A DNA stretch of 64,000 nucleotides. Origin: Coccinella septempunctata. Lineage: Eukaryota > Arthropoda > Insecta > Coleoptera > Coccinellidae. This document shows positions 12,718 to 26,500 of this stretch, one piece after another. Both the position numbers and the translations under genes were made by a program. The stretch covers positions 58,492,270 to 58,556,269 of the forward strand of contig NC_058189.1 of NCBI RefSeq assembly GCF_907165205.1, given 5' to 3'. The notes beneath the pieces were generated by a model that searched no databases, was not told the DNA's origin, and saw only the letters and a program-made list of their open reading frames with translations. The number at the start of each line of letters is the position of its first letter. The stretch's first letter is position 1.

Positions 12718-12726
12718 TATATATAG
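12718..12726 (+). promoter_or_regulatory. TATA box for the 144-aa His-rich secreted protein gene
   Basis: TATATATAG starts 92 bp upstream of the ATG at 12810. The same spacing is seen at the two related genes at 23.6 and 37.1 kb. A clear initiator about 30 bp downstream is not visible; TCAGTG at 12796 is an alternative start region without a TATA box at the right distance. Confidence 0.45.
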
Positions 12727-12809
12727 TATTGAGACTCTTGAATTGGCTCCTACAAGACAGCTGGTTGACGCGATATTTGTTGTGGTTGTTCTTCCTCAGT
12801 GTTATCAGA

Positions 12810-15800
12810 ATGGTGTCGATGAGAGTAAGTACAGCTTGCTTGATTTTTATCTGTAAGTGCAGTGTGTTTCGCGGTCACTGGATTTTGTTAGTTCATTGGG
12901 CGAAGTGGAAGAATAAACCATGAGTATAATAGTATTTTTCAGGGTCTGGGTCTATCAAAATGATCTTTCGGCTATCGGTAATAAGAAAGTTTGCGGAAAA
13001 ACTGGTTTCCAAAAATGATGAGTTTTGCAAGGTGGCCTGTTATTCAACATCAAATAGTTATCATAATTTTTTTGTCATTTTCACTTCCGGTTCTACCGAA
13101 AATGGTAATATTTTTCTTTCGCAACATTTTTTATATATTTTCTGAATGTTCAATGTAGGTATTGTCAATTCAAATATTTAAATATATTTTTTTATTTCAA
13201 GCAATTTAATTCAAAATTATCCTAAGGAAATTTTAAATGTAGATTCGAGATTCGTAAAATATATAGGTGCCTACTGCCTATTGTTCAAAATATACTAGAT
13301 GTTGAATTTTTTATTTTTTATTCATGTTGACATCCAAAATTCATTCAATCGTGGACCATATGAATTAATATTCCGATTATTGAATTGAGCCTAAATTTCC
13401 TCAGGGTAATTTTGAAAAAATGGCTCGAAATGAACATAAAACTTTCATTATATTAAACGAATATTTGCGAAAAATTATAAGGAGTGATTTCTGGTCAAGC
13501 AATGGTTTGGATCCTTCATATCAATTCAGATACAGCTATGAAAAGCAATTTTTATTTCGAAACCAGAAAACAGACAGAAACGAAATTGACCAGACATTTC
13601 ATGGCAGCAAGAAGGCAATAAAAATATTGGTAGTGTCCCCCTATAACTGCAAAGGGTAAAAAAAGGCACCCCTAAAATTTGTTTCACAAAGAACTCTTTC
13701 CCTTATTCATATAATACCACTGAAAATTTTTATGGTGGATTAATTTTGAACAAAAACTATTTCTTGGTTGAAGTTCATGAGAGGAAAGTAATAAGGAGAA
13801 CAACACCAAATTTTTTTATTGTCTTCTCGCTTCCGTAAAATTGCTGCTCAATTAAGTTTTTCTCAGTTTTCTGGTTCCTAAGAAAAAAAAATTGAAATTG
13901 CTCACCAGGTACCGTTATTATAATTATATGAGAGTCCCACACTATTTTCTAATAATCGAAATAAATCAACCCCTGATTAATTTCTTTAATAAGTATTCAT
14001 TCATTTGCTGTTATTTTTTTCATAATAATTTCCTTCAATAATTCCAATTTACAAATTAGAAATTTTATCACTGTGTATTCCGAAAGATTTTCACGACTTT
14101 TTTTTTAATGGATCCAAGTGTAGAATTGATCGTTTCGTTTTTCATGTCCATCAACTGATTTTATAGTTTTGTTTTTCAGATTCTATGGACCATGTTCATC
14201 GTTTTCATATGTGTAGAAGCTCAAAGGTGAGATTCCAGCTTAATTTTCCACATAATTACTTTTTACAATTTATCTCGTATTGAGAAATTTCGGGCTGCTT
14301 ATTGACTTTCTTTGGGTAAACAGAAAGTGTTGGTAATCATCAAAAAGAATCAGTTATATTCAGCTGAACATCTACTTGTTTGCTTTTCAATATCATAGAA
14401 TGCTATTGATGTTGAGTACTACTTTCATATGTAGAGATATATCATTCTGTATTATGCGTACGAAACAATTTATGTTAACATCCATGAAAATATATAAGAA
14501 AAATCTCTATAAGCTTTAGCTTCAAAACGATGAAATCAACGAAAAGTTCACTATTATTCTGAATACATACTTATATTGAATTTATATTTCTTTATGCAAA
14601 AATTTACCTGTCCAGGAATGTTAGCGGAGTCTATCATACGGATAGACGTCAAAACAATATACGAGGATGTATTGATATCTAGTTAGCCTAGACCAGTTTC
14701 ATGCATAAAAAAAATATTGCGTTACCATAGCAACGAACAATTACTCATTAGAATTGCCAGTGTGAAGTTTGAGGTCAACAAAGTTAACCAGAGTTCTGCA
14801 ATAAATTGAAAGAAAAATGATGTCCACCGAAATTGTGAAAATCGAAAAATTGGAGTATCGAGCCATTATCAAGTACCTGTATTTAAAAGGGTTAGGGGGT
14901 GAGCATATTTACGAAGATATGCTTAATACCCTTGGTGATCAATGTCATTCGTATGCGACCGTGAAAAATGGGACTGCAAGCTTCAAAAGTGGTAAATTTT
15001 AAATTGAAGATGATGACCGATCGGGAAGGCCAGTTTCTGTGTCAGTCCCCGAAAATATCGATGCAGTTCATGATTTTATCAGACCGTCGAATTCGGCTAA
15101 AACAGATATCTGAAGCACTGAATATTTCATACGAACGCGTTCATCATATATAGTTCACGTCAATTTGGACATGAGAAAAATTGCTGCAAAATGGATCCCC
15201 AAATGTTTGAATGTTGACCAAAAGTGTGCAAGGGTAGGAGCATCGCGTTCGATCTGTGCTCGATTTGAAAACGATGTAGACTTCTTAAACCGTATTGTTA
15301 CTATGGATGAGACATTTCTACGATCCAGAAACAAAGCAACAATCGATGGAATGGCGACACTCCGGTTCTCCAAGACCTAAGAAGTTTCGTGTCCAAAAAT
15401 CTGCTGGCAAAGTTCTTGCTTCAGTTTTTTGGTATTGCCATGAAGTAATCATTATTGATATTTTGGATAAGAGTAGAACAATAACCAGATATTACTATTC
15501 GACATTACTGACCACTCTACTGGAAAAAATTAAAGAGAAAAGACGCTGAAAGCTATCCAAAGGCGCTGCACACAGATCTCATGTTTCCATGCAAAAAATT
15601 CGTGATTTAGGGTTTGAATTACTAGAAGAGTCCCCTTAGTCACCAGATTTAGCTCTATCCGACTATCATCTCTTTCCTCAACTGAAAAAAAGTTTAAAAG
15701 GTCGTAAATTTTCTTCTAACGAGGAGGTAATAAAAGCTGTGGAGGTCTGGTTTGCAGAGCAAGCAGAAACATTTTTTTTTGAAAGGTCTAGAAACGTTGC

Positions 15801-16809
15801 AGGATCGCTGTAATAAATGTATCAAATTAATGGGAGAATATGTTAAGTGATGAAATATTTTGACATTGAAATTTTGTTTGGTTCTTTAGTAGGCTAAGAA
15901 TTTTTCAATATATCTTCGTAAAAGATATTGGAAATCAAAATCCGCATATTGTACCTTCGTTGAGGTTCATTGAAATTTTCTGTATTTTGCGTCTTGTTGC
16001 TATGAAATAGAAAACGAAATTTAGAATGAACAATGCTGGACACTCATCATAAGAATCATCAAAGTTGGACACTTATTATAAGAATCATCAAACAGCCAGA
16101 GGACAAGCTTTGAATTCGTCATTAATTACCACTAACCTACTCAACTGACAAATGATCCGTTTAAAATGATAACTTAACCTGTGTACAAATAGTGTACTGT
16201 GTGTACTATGGTTTCAAATTTAGAGCAGGGAGTAGGGTCTTTTTCTGGCAGATACCCTATACATATTATGTCTATGGGAATATCGCAATTCTCAACCGAT
16301 GAATTCTGTTGACTCTTACCCATTCATCTGTTATCTACACCAAAAAGTATTGTTGTTTGTTACATATTATTATTTGCTTTTTTGATCGTTTTCTCGAAAG
16401 CATGTAATCATATTTATTAACTCTTTTTTTCTCTAGAGAATACCATCGGATCCATGTACCAACCAGGATAAAAACAATATACCACACCAAAATCATAAAA
16501 GTACCTGAACATCATCACTACATCCACGAGAAAGAGAAGCTTGTTCCAGTAGTTTCGCACCATCATCATTCATCCCATCATAAATCTTCCAGCTACACCG
16601 ATGTGGACGTTGAAGAATCTAAATTAGAATACCACCAGGCAGCTGATAACTACCAGCCCCTAGACGAAGATGATTTCGAATTGGACTCGTATAGAATAGC
16701 ATCTGATTATTTGCCGAGTTACAAGAAGACTCCCAAGATTCATCATAAGAGGAAAAAGCCTAGACCCTTAAGAGTTAAGCATAAGATCATTAAGCTGCCC
16801 CCAATTTGA
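12810..16809 (+). CDS. Secreted His-rich protein, three exons, 144 aa, function unknown
   Basis: Exons: 12810-12824 (MVSMR, donor GTAAGT), 14180-14226 (ILWTMFIVFICVEAQ plus two bases, donor GTGAGA) and 16437-16809 (acceptor TCTCTAG, stop TGA). Intron phases are 0 and 2. The joined N-terminus is a signal peptide with likely cleavage after VEAQ or just before it. The mature part opens EYHRIHVP, has HHHY and HHHHSSHH clusters around residues 45-70, an acidic middle (DEDDFELD) and a very basic tail (HHKRKKPRPLR). The neighbour at 23589-27707 shares exon sizes, intron phases and the E-H-x-x-IHVP opening, so they are paralogues. An extracellular structural (cuticle-like) or metal-binding role is possible but only inferred. 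A mariner copy sits in intron 2. Splicing is predicted, not observed. Confidence 0.78.
14660..15920 (+). mobile_element. Degenerate mariner element (copy 1), full span ~1.26 kb
   Basis: The ends TACGAGGATGTATTGA and (in reverse) TACGAAGATATATTGA are mariner-like terminal repeats at TA. The interior encodes transposase pieces in several frames: a start MMSTEIVKIEKLEYR at 14817, a helix-turn-helix region, the MDET block of the first catalytic Asp near 15305, and KSAGKVLASVFW near 15400. Frameshifts, an in-frame stop after about 60 codons, and loss of the FLQDNAPAHK block (second catalytic Asp) make it inactive. It lies in intron 2 of the His-rich gene, same strand. At least four more copies are in this window. 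Confidence 0.92.
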
Positions 16810-17100
16810 GACTTCACATGTATTCTGTACTGGAGAATTCAGATGCCATAAACTATTATTGAGGAAAGTTACCAAAATACTTGAGCAGAAAGCGTAATAG
16901 AAACAAAAAAAATGCATGGAAACTCACTATGTTCCAAATGATGATGAATAAGTAGGAGACTGTAGAGAAAAAATATGCACAGTGCACGTACATAAATTAG
17001 AAATGTTAGTTATCTACATGAGTTAGTTTCAACATGAAATGAAAATTTTTCTTTATATCTCTTTCCTTTCATCCCTTCAGGTGATCGTACATTTAGAAGA

Positions 17101-17106
17101 AATAAA
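17101..17106 (+). terminator. Candidate polyadenylation signal of the 144-aa His-rich gene
   Basis: AATAAA lies about 290 bp after the stop codon at 16809, the first canonical signal downstream. Confidence 0.5.
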
Positions 17107-17480
17107 AACTATTGTAACATTATGTAGAATTTTGCAAATAAGTGAATTCGTCAGTTCATACATTCCGAACATAAAAAATCAAAACATGAGATCTTGAAGA
17201 AAAATCTTCACGATGTACCTATATGTTGAAAATAATATACCTAATTACATTGCTGAGCTGAAGTATTATTGAAAGCATTGTTCGTATTCATATTTTCAGA
17301 ATTATTTCTATACATTGTTACTATCTTCTTCAGTTAAATATTTTTGTCGTCCATATCTGCCCATAAAGATTTTCTGATATTTGCTAATTGTTGAAAATAT
17401 TTTTTGTATTCATAAGTCAATATACAATCGAAAGCTTGCATTTGAAATTTCATTGACGTTGTCGTTGTCGTATACGTTAC

Positions 17481-17949
17481 CATAAGGGGTGGGCTTTTTA
17501 AAACGAAACAGACGAGATAACGGGCGGAATAAATTTATTTCGAAAAAATGCTCGGACACGTCGATTTTTGTTTCTAGGGGGAAAACTTTTGAGGTCAAAT
17601 TCACAACTATATCGCTTCAACCCTTAGTGTTAGAACAACAATCCCTAAATTTTTAATAGGAAAGATAGGGTGAGTGATACCTCATTTGAAAGGCCTTTTA
17701 TCCTGAAATCAGAGTATTAATTTGTTTCTCATTTATTGCATTCGTTTTCCAGATATTTAATTTTGAATTTCGTACAGTACCAGTCATGCTATGTGAAATC
17801 ATCAATTATTTGACTAATTCATTCTGTGGTTACGATGTAACCGTTAATTGTCAACAGTAGACAACGAAGTAATTATTATTGGTAATTATTTTCTTCAACA
17901 ATTAAGGTGTTTGTTTCGTCTGTTTCGTTTTAAAAAGCCCATCCTGTAT
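17481..17949. mobile_element. ~470-bp MITE with GGGCTTTTTAAAACGAAACAGACGA termini
   Basis: The first 35 bp and last 35 bp are inverted copies sharing GGGCTTTTTAAAACGAAAC followed by AGACGA; the outer end is GGATGGGC/GGGTGGGC with CCTGTAT at the right. There is no coding capacity. It lies downstream of the His-rich gene. Confidence 0.75.
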
Positions 17950-20900
17950 AAGTATAAGCAAAGAGTAACAACTCTTTGGTATAAGATTTTGTTTTGCTGG
18001 ATTCAGGTTGGTATTGTGAATGAACACTGACTGATCTATAGACCTATCATATGTGGATCTATGCACTGACTGACGGTAATTTGAATTTTGTACTGCTGTT
18101 TATGTTCTTAATTTGATCGAACAAATTGGAAAAATAATCACAACAATTTTGAATGTTGATTAATATGCTCTGAATTTGAATATTCCTTCTTTTCAAATAC
18201 TTCCATATATTCTAGTTCTGTGATTGAATCTACAGAAATTTTTGAAGACTCTTTGTGACCATCAGATATTGAGCTGCTTCTGGGATTTCAAGGCCTACTG
18301 GGATGTTAATCATTCTTGAATGGACATCTACATTATCGATCTTTCCCAATCTTAATATTCTGTTTCTTAGTAGCAAATTTTTCTCGTAATCATGAAAATA
18401 TTGAAAACTTTTTAATGAAAATTTCTTAAGTTCATAGTTCAATTTGATAATGGAGGCAAACTTAATAAATATTCACTTTCTTGTATTTTCGATAAAAAAA
18501 CAGTTGTACAAGCAACTGATTTTTATGAATCAAGTATTCATTGGCTGTCTGCTACCTTTTTACAGACGTTACAATGACTGTTTGGAATTGCATAAAAAAT
18601 TTCAATACTCAGGTGTACAAATTTCAGAAATTCACAGCAGCTTTCGAAGAATTTTGGAATTGATGCTCTCGGTAGGTCATTGGAAGATTCTAGTAAGTAC
18701 AGGAAGTATCAATGAAAATGAAATATTCTTCAATCCCGAAACTATGATTTTCTTGTGGTTGAAATACTGATAGATCAAGTCTGTTATGTTTATAACTGAA
18801 TATAGGTTGGCAATCACTAATAAGAATTAGTCTGCGATAATATTTTTGTCTCAGACACAAATCATTACAAGAATAGAATCATTTGGAAAGAGGTGGAACA
18901 CTTAACAGCTTGAAGAAGCGATAAAAATACCCCATGAATTAAGGGTTATCCAAATAGGGCTCAAAGAGTATAATAAAATGAACGTTGGTATCATCCATCC
19001 TTTTTTGTTTTGTTCATGTAGTTCATTTATTCATTTATTCATAAGAATAAACACCCACTACAGTATTCACAACAAATAACAAACAATGTACCCAAGAAAG
19101 GAAATGAGAAATAAAAAAAGGTAAAAAAAATACCAGATAAATACCATTCAATAAGGATATCAATATACACAGTATCTCATCAATATTCTCATTGATATAT
19201 TATCTCAAAAAACAAACACTAAAAAAAAACAAAGATAGTGGTATGCATTAGAGATGTTTTGGTTTTTAGTGATTGTTTTTGTTTTGTTTTTTTTCGTTTC
19301 AAAGCCCTGAAGAAGGTATTGATTTTACTGAAACATCAGCATTTCGATAAGATAAAAGATTGCCGATTTTTTCTTGAAAGGGGATTTCTACCTATCAAAT
19401 GTAAAGTACAAATACGATGTATTTATGAATTAGCAAAACAGAATGTTTCTGGAAACAGTGACTCTATGGTGACTTTTGCAAGGGATTTTTGCATGATTCG
19501 AAAACATTGCTCTTAGAATTATTATTTCATCTTATCTTTCCGGCTGAATTACTAACGAACATTCGCTTAATTTCCTAATCAACATTTCGAATTTCCCAAT
19601 ATTTGTAATACCAACGCCCGTACCTACCACTGATTGATCTAGATCGGACAGTTCTTTACAGTCTGAAATCGATATGGCACCTTTCACCATATCGGAATGT
19701 CGGAAATATAAAAATTCACGGCAGGTTTTTGTTTTTCAATAATTAACTCATATTGCCAAATGATACACTTTCCAATTTGGCGTTTAATTGAGATTCCTGC
19801 GACAAGTCCTTTTCAACTGCGGCACTGGTATGAATATTATATATTGGACCTAATCCGCTTACACTTGACCCCGTTCTATCGAAGAGGAAACTAAATGAGT
19901 CCACGTGTGTGCATTTAATAAACAGACAAATCCAGGTGGACAATGACTTGATTATACTATCAGCTACTTACTCGGATTATGCTGCTTGAATGGGTGGAAT
20001 ATCACTAATTGATAACAATTCGCTCAACTAATTGTTAACTCAATTAATTAGTTGAATCAGTGGATAATTATTATAATCCATAATCCTCGATTTTATCGAG
20101 AATTTATGAAGTATAATTTTTCATACCCAAATCCATTTAAGTCTCATCTCGCCAGTTCACTAGAACGATCATTCAATAATTTGAAATCAATGAAAAATGA
20201 TTTGGGACCTTTCATTATTCATTCTATTCATATGAGCATTTTGAGTAGGTATAAAGGAAAAAGTTATCTTCATCTATAGATTTAATGGTATCGATTGATG
20301 ACTTTGCCAGCATGAGGGGATAGCTTTTTTCCATTTTATCTAGTGTTCGTTTATTTTGCCCTATTGGCATTATACTATTTTCATCTTTTATTTTTCTTTA
20401 TTATATTTGAATTCTTTGTACCTTCCTGTAGTTCGAAAAATAAAAATCTTCTGAATTAATCATTTAAATTTATAAAATTTATACAGGATGGCCTGAAATC
20501 GAGTTAAAAAACTCAATATGTATTATACGTCTACAACAAACGAAATCTTCACAAATAAAAAGTTATTTTCAATTCATTCTCCGCAACTGCTGGAATAAAA
20601 TGAATGAAAACGTGTATGTAGTTAATTCTGATCTAAAAATAATTTCTTCTTATTGAGAATATTCCATTTTGAATTGTTCTTTGAGCTGACTTAGGTTTCA
20701 TCATCATTATCGTCAAAAAATGGAAATTTCTGATATTCATATAAGCCATGCATAAATATTGCACAAATCTCCTCTATTAAATCTCGTATACAGTACTGAT
20801 TTACGTGTTCAGGAGTTTGTTTATCAGGAAGCATTGTTAACTTTGGAAATAATCACCGTCAAAGAGCAGGTTCACCATATTTGTAAATTGTATTCAAAAA

Positions 20901-21100
20901 CATTCTCGATTCTCGGCATTTTTCTCACGAGATCAAGTCAAACCACGCAACGAGCGTAAAAGTTATATTTATATCCTGTGGAGAAACTTGAAATGAAACT
21001 TTATGTAATTCAGGAAATCTTGTTTGGACACTCTTTGGTAACTTTCAATATGATATTGAACTATGAACCGTTGAAGTAACCTACTGCAGTGAATAAGAAT
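17950..21100. other. Intergenic AT-rich stretch without a supportable gene
   Basis: Short open frames occur (for example 18230-18442 minus and 18444-18770 plus), but none shows a recognised domain, signal peptide or convincing splice junctions. A (CATTTATT)-type simple run is near 19022-19045 and poly-A-rich sequence near 19110-19240. I see nothing else to annotate. Confidence 0.4.
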
Positions 21101-21390
21101 TTATCAGACAATTAGGAATTTCTAAATCCATTTTCTTGGAAATTTGGAGACCTGTAACCACAAAACAATTATTTACAAAACATGATCCACAGGTGGGCCA
21201 ACCCAACGATTTTTTTATTTTGAAACAATCAAACATGCAGATAATTTATCAGACAATCAGGAATTTCTAAATCCATTTTCTTGGAGATTTGGAGACCTGT
21301 AACCACAAAACAATTATTTACAAAACATGATCCACAGGTGGGCCAACCCAACGATTTTTTTATTTTGAAACAATCATACATGCAGATAAC
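21101..21390. repeat. Tandem duplication, 145-bp unit, two copies
   Basis: Units 21101-21245 and 21246-21390 are nearly identical, both starting TTATCAGACAAT and ending ACATGCAGATAA. The few differences (for example TTAGG/TCAGG and GGAAATT/GGAGATT) show a recent event. No coding sense is seen. Confidence 0.9.
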
Positions 21391-21728
21391 GAAAATGTTA
21401 AAATTATGATAACCAACTACATACACATTGTTTTTCATGGTTTTGAAGTTAAGTTAAGTAAAATACATATCAATGCTCTGTTTCATTGAAACTAACAACT
21501 TTAAGATATATTATATATATAAATTTTCAGTCGAATCGATCGAGAATTTCAGGAGTTATAGGCAAACGAAAATTTGAGAAATTTCAGAAAACCCTCTGTA
21601 TAACGGGAACGGAATACCTAAGGCACCTATATGGGGTGTTATCAAACTGAGCTCAATGCGCTCTATTCACGGTTTTCATTTGTCCTTCTTCACGTGAAAC
21701 ACGCTGTATAAGATGATGGTGCCCTATA

Positions 21729-22810
21729 AGAATATGTATTGAAAAATTCTTAGCCTACTATAAAACCAAACATTACAGCCTCGTTGGAAGAAAATTTAGG
21801 ACCTCTCAAACTTTTTTCAGTTGAGGAAAGGGATAATAGTCGGATGTAGCCAAATCTATTGAATAAGGGGGGTGTTCTAGTAATTCAAACCCTAAATCAC
21901 GAATTTTTTGCATGGCAACATGAGATTTGTGTGCAGGGGCGTTGTCCTGTAAAAAGAAAATACCTTTGAATAACTTTCCGCGTCCTTTCTCTTTAATTTT
22001 TTTTCCCGTAAAGTGGTCAGTAATATCGATTAGTAATTTCCGGTTATTGTTCTACCCTTATCCAAAAAATCAATCATGATTACTTCATGGCAATCCCAAA
22101 AAACTGAAGCAAGAACTTTTCCAGCAGATTTTTGGACTCGAAACTTCTTAAGTGTTGGAGAACCAGAGTGTCCCTCGATTGTTGCTTTGTTTCTGGATCG
22201 AAAAAATGTACTCAAGTCTCATCCATAGTAACAATTCGGTTTAAGAAGTCTACATCGTTTTGAAATCGAGCACAGATCGAACGCGATGCTTCTACCCTTG
22301 CGCGCTTTTGGTCAACATTCAAACATTTGGGGATCCATTTTGCAGCAATTTTTCTCATGTCCAAATTGACGTGAACTATATGATGAACGGGTTCGTTTCA
22401 AATTTTCAGTGCTTCAGATATCCGTTTTAGCCCAATTCGACAGTCTAATAAAATCATGTCATGAACTGCATCGATATTTTTGGGGATTGACACAGATATG
22501 GCCTTTATTTTTTCACGGTCGCATACGAAGGACACTGATCACCAAGGGTCTTAAGCATATTTTCGTAAATCTGCTTACCTCTTAACCCTAATAAATACAG
22601 GTACTTGATGACGGCTCGATACTCCAATTTTTCGATTTTCAAAATTTCGGTGGACATCTTCTTTCTTTTAATTTATTGCGTAACTCTGGTTTACTTTTTT
22701 GACCTCAAACTTCACACTGACACTACTGATGAGTGTTCGTTGCTGTGGTAACGCAATTTTGTTATGCATGGAACTGGTCTAGGCTAACTAGATATCAATA
22801 CATCCTAGTA
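21729..22810 (-). mobile_element. Degenerate mariner element (copy 2), internally deleted
   Basis: Minus-oriented; the 5' end is at 22810 (TACTAGGATGTATTGATATC) and the 3' end is near 21729. It retains transposase segments from MSTEIVKIEKLEYR-like sequence (from about 22657) through MDET (about 22225) to LFLQDNAPAHKS (about 21930), so both of the first two catalytic Asp regions can still be recognised. It has lost roughly 180 bp of the C-terminal part and carries stops and frameshifts. Confidence 0.9.
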
Positions 22811-23498
22811 TTCGGATTTTTAAGAGACCTACAACTTTCCCATAAAAGAATGTATTTTTAAATAATCGATCGTTCTGCTAATTTTTCCTATGCTTCCTTA
22901 ATTTCCTCATATTTTCGGTTCTTATAAGCAGTAGGACGATTCTCACCTGAAACATTATTTGACTCTCCTAGTTTAATCTGAATTTCATTTGATTTTCGAA
23001 AGATGACAATTTAATTTCACTGAAGACACAAGCGAACAATAAAAGAGGAGTTCTCATAGATTTTAACTCCTCAGAAAGAGGTTTCAAGGTTAAGTATCAT
23101 ATTATTATTATGCAGTCATTTTAAAGATATTTCTATAAATCATCGAACTGGCGGATTTATTAATCCATCTCGGGCGCATCCATGAATATTCCACCGATAA
23201 TAGCCAAACTATTGACCAACGTTTCTGAATATCGATGTGGTTAAAGATCCCATTATCAATTTCGCAACTTTCATCAAATTTTGTTGGTACCATCAGGTCC
23301 AGCCTTAGGTACCTCGCACATACAAATAAATAATGTTGCCAAATTCATTCAACATGGGCTCTCTCTCCTTCAAATTCAATACACCTTCTTCATAACACCA
23401 TAGGGATGCATACGATATTTCCTTTTTATGTAATAACGACGAAGTTGATGAAAGACTTGGTGTCCAGTACGCGGTGGGGTCTATTGCCATATTCCACA
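22811..23498. other. Region upstream of the 76-aa His-rich gene; unexplained minus-strand open frames
   Basis: On the minus strand, 23499-23305 and 23293-23108 give short open frames of 64 and 61 codons with mixed composition and no recognised domain. They could be remnants of an exon or chance. They abut the promoter of the gene on the plus strand. Confidence 0.2.
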
Positions 23499-23537
23499 TA
23501 TATAAAGTAGAACTTCGTGGTCGAAACTATATCACTT
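23499..23537 (+). promoter_or_regulatory. Core promoter (TATA plus Inr-like) of the 76-aa His-rich gene
   Basis: TATATAAAG at 23499-23507 lies 90 bp before the ATG at 23589. TCACTT at 23532-23537 is an initiator-like start about 33 bp downstream of TATAAA; a second TCAGT is at 23546. Confidence 0.6.
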
Positions 23538-23588
23538 CATTCAATTCAGTGTTCTGTGACTAAGTGGATAGATTATTTACCACTCAAA

Positions 23589-26500
23589 ATGACCTCCATG
23601 AGAATCATCGTGAGTAATTGTTGTAAAAATGTTCACACCGTTTCGGAAGAGTTTTTATACGGGGTCTCTTATTTTCGGTTGACTATTTCGAATCTTGGTG
23701 AAATATCTGTTCAGACATAATCAGGGGATGAGTTTCGATACTTAAAAATTTTGGCGTGGTTTAGTTAAAATTTCATGTGTTATATTTTCATTTGGGCAAA
23801 AAAACAAAAATCTTCCATCACTGGAATATTTAAGCTCATTATAAGACTTCCTTTCATTCCTGTTTGCAATAATTATAATGATAATGTCAATAATCTTTAA
23901 TCGAGTCATACCTTGGTTAATCTCATGATTCGTATTTCTTTTGTAGTTTAGTTAATGTCAGCTCTTAGAGATTGTTTGGTCTATTCAAAGGATAATTTAT
24001 ACTACAATGCTGTCAATTCTCTGTATTTTATAAAGATCGATTGTTTGAAAATTAATCATAATATTCTTAATAACAATTCTGTACTTCTTATTTTTGTTAT
24101 TTTTACTTATTCAATGTACTATATTTTCTGCTTCATACCTTAAATTCAAATTTTGATCTTATTTTTTGTGACAACTCACCATGAACTTATTTTTGAACAT
24201 TCGATTATTCAATTACTGAAAAAATTAATAAATGCTCATTAAATTTCTTCCGAAACTAGAACTGTATATATAAATCACTCACAATTATATTTTTCACGAA
24301 TTGAGTGACTAATTATATTATCTTTTCAGTTCGCTTTCTTGGCTGTTGTCTTAGCTGTTGCTACTGCTGCTCCAGGATGGGGACACAAACAGTAAGTGCC
24401 TAGACATCCTCATATATGAGGATCACGTTCTTCAAAATTCAGATGTAAATATTTAAAAAAGTATTTTTCTCATTATTTCGAGTTAAAACAATATCTACTC
24501 GGAATCAAAGCTTCTTAGTTGAAGAATAATTAACTCTAGAGAAATGTCCACAAATTTTAATCGTTGGTTTGATTCATTATTTGATCAAAATCATCCCTGT
24601 TTACTACTAAACAGATAAAATAAGAAGTTTTCTGACCCAAGTGATAAGAGGTTCATACTTCCATTATACAGGGTGTATTTGAATAACACCGAAAAAATGA
24701 AGGTGAAAATTAAGGTGAATATTTGGTATAAGATTTTTGGAAAAACCTCCCCTCCGAAAAGTTATATCCTTCCAAAGGTTAACAAATAATTTTATTTTTT
24801 TTTATTTTTACTGTATTAAGCTAAAGTCAAGTAATTGTCATTTGTCAATGAAATCACACGTGTTGGAACTTTTTTAAGTCTGAAGTATGCTCAGATAGGG
24901 TTGGAATAGTAAAAGCCTCTAAGATATTTTTTGTCACCACTTCTTTTTGGATGAAAAGCCCAATTCATATACTAACTTTTTTATTTTTACAAGTTTTTTC
25001 GACAACTTAAGCATATACCAGAAATAAATGCAATGCATTCTCAAAAAAATGAGCTAACGTGGGGATATTTTACCTTACTACCTGGTAGTTTGTACTTTGC
25101 AAAGACAATCAAAAAAATATAAAAACAATAATATCGATACCAAGACTTAGCCTTATATACAAGGATAATGAAGAAAATAAAACAATTTTTTGTTAATCTT
25201 CAGAAGAGTGTAATCTATACCAAATACCCACTTCAATATTCCTCAAAGAATCACCCCTTTAATTTTCTCGGTGTGATTTATACACACCCTGTATAAAACT
25301 GAATGATATATTGTCACTCGGTGAAACAGAAATTTTTCATTGGGTAAGAAGACTCTGAATAGTATTTTTTCATCATTATTTTCTTAATTTGAATCCCTCA
25401 GAATTATTGAAATGATTCCAGGAAATTCTTAATGGTTTTTGGACGATTATTTCTATTCGAATATTATCCAGTAGTTTACGATGTAGGGGTGCAATTAATG
25501 GGAGAAAATCTAGTTTTAGTGTTTGCCTGGAGACCCCAAATTTTGGGTGTTGGGACAATCTGTATAACCTAAAACTCGGAAAACAATTTTTTTTTATTAG
25601 AATTTGTGAAAATTTCGAGAAGGTTTTCTTCCTCTATTGATAATGATAAACAGAAAAAGTATATACATGTTGTTCATAATGGAAGTTTTTGATCACTCAA
25701 ATGTATTTTAGTGTATTATAGTGACTAACACTAGAAATTTTTTTAGCTGCGGTTCAAGATAGTGCTTCCATTTTATATTTTGTATGAGTGATCCATTTTT
25801 TATACTGTATCATCGTCGAGGAATAAATTCGGTATAAATCTATGAATAAGAGTCTTCATCAAAAATTATGGAAACATCGCAGTGGGCCTTAAGCCTTAAT
25901 TTTTAAATTCTATGACATTTAGATATCGATTGAAATTCAGTCTGGGAGTATTCTGCATTTTCTGAAACTTTTTAGGGTTTTCCCTCCCAATCTCTGGAAC
26001 AGAATCGATAAAAAAATTGAAATATACGATTTGCTTCTGCGTAATTTGTCCGGAGCAAATCAAGTAGAAAAAATTGTTGCCTGACAATGAACTGAAAAAA
26101 AGAACTTTGAAATTATAATTATATAGTAGTACCGCAGGAGCAAATCGTTTATTTCAATTTTTTAATTGATTTTGTTCCAGAGATTGGTAGTGAAAACCCT
26201 AAAAAGTTTCAGAAAATCTATGACATTTAGTGTTAATTAAATAGCAGGACAGGATCAATCTAAGCTAACTACAATATAACAATCATATAAATACCATGTA
26301 GTTCTGGATTTAAAACGCGTATCATTCAGAAATTCTAGGTTTATTAGGTGAAAACGAAGATGAAATTAAGCGCTCCTTATAACTGTGAATATTAATTATA
26401 AGTGTATATTTCAGTAAGCACTAAGAGGTCAACTCTTTCACTCTCTTTCCTAATCATCAATTAAAACTTGATATCTATTAAAAGTAAATAAGTATGGCAT

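Noticed and set aside
19260..19340. CCCTGAAGAAGG...GAAACATCAGC, a motif seen near some insect retroelement ends
   Set aside because: No reverse transcriptase or terminal structure nearby; may be coincidence.
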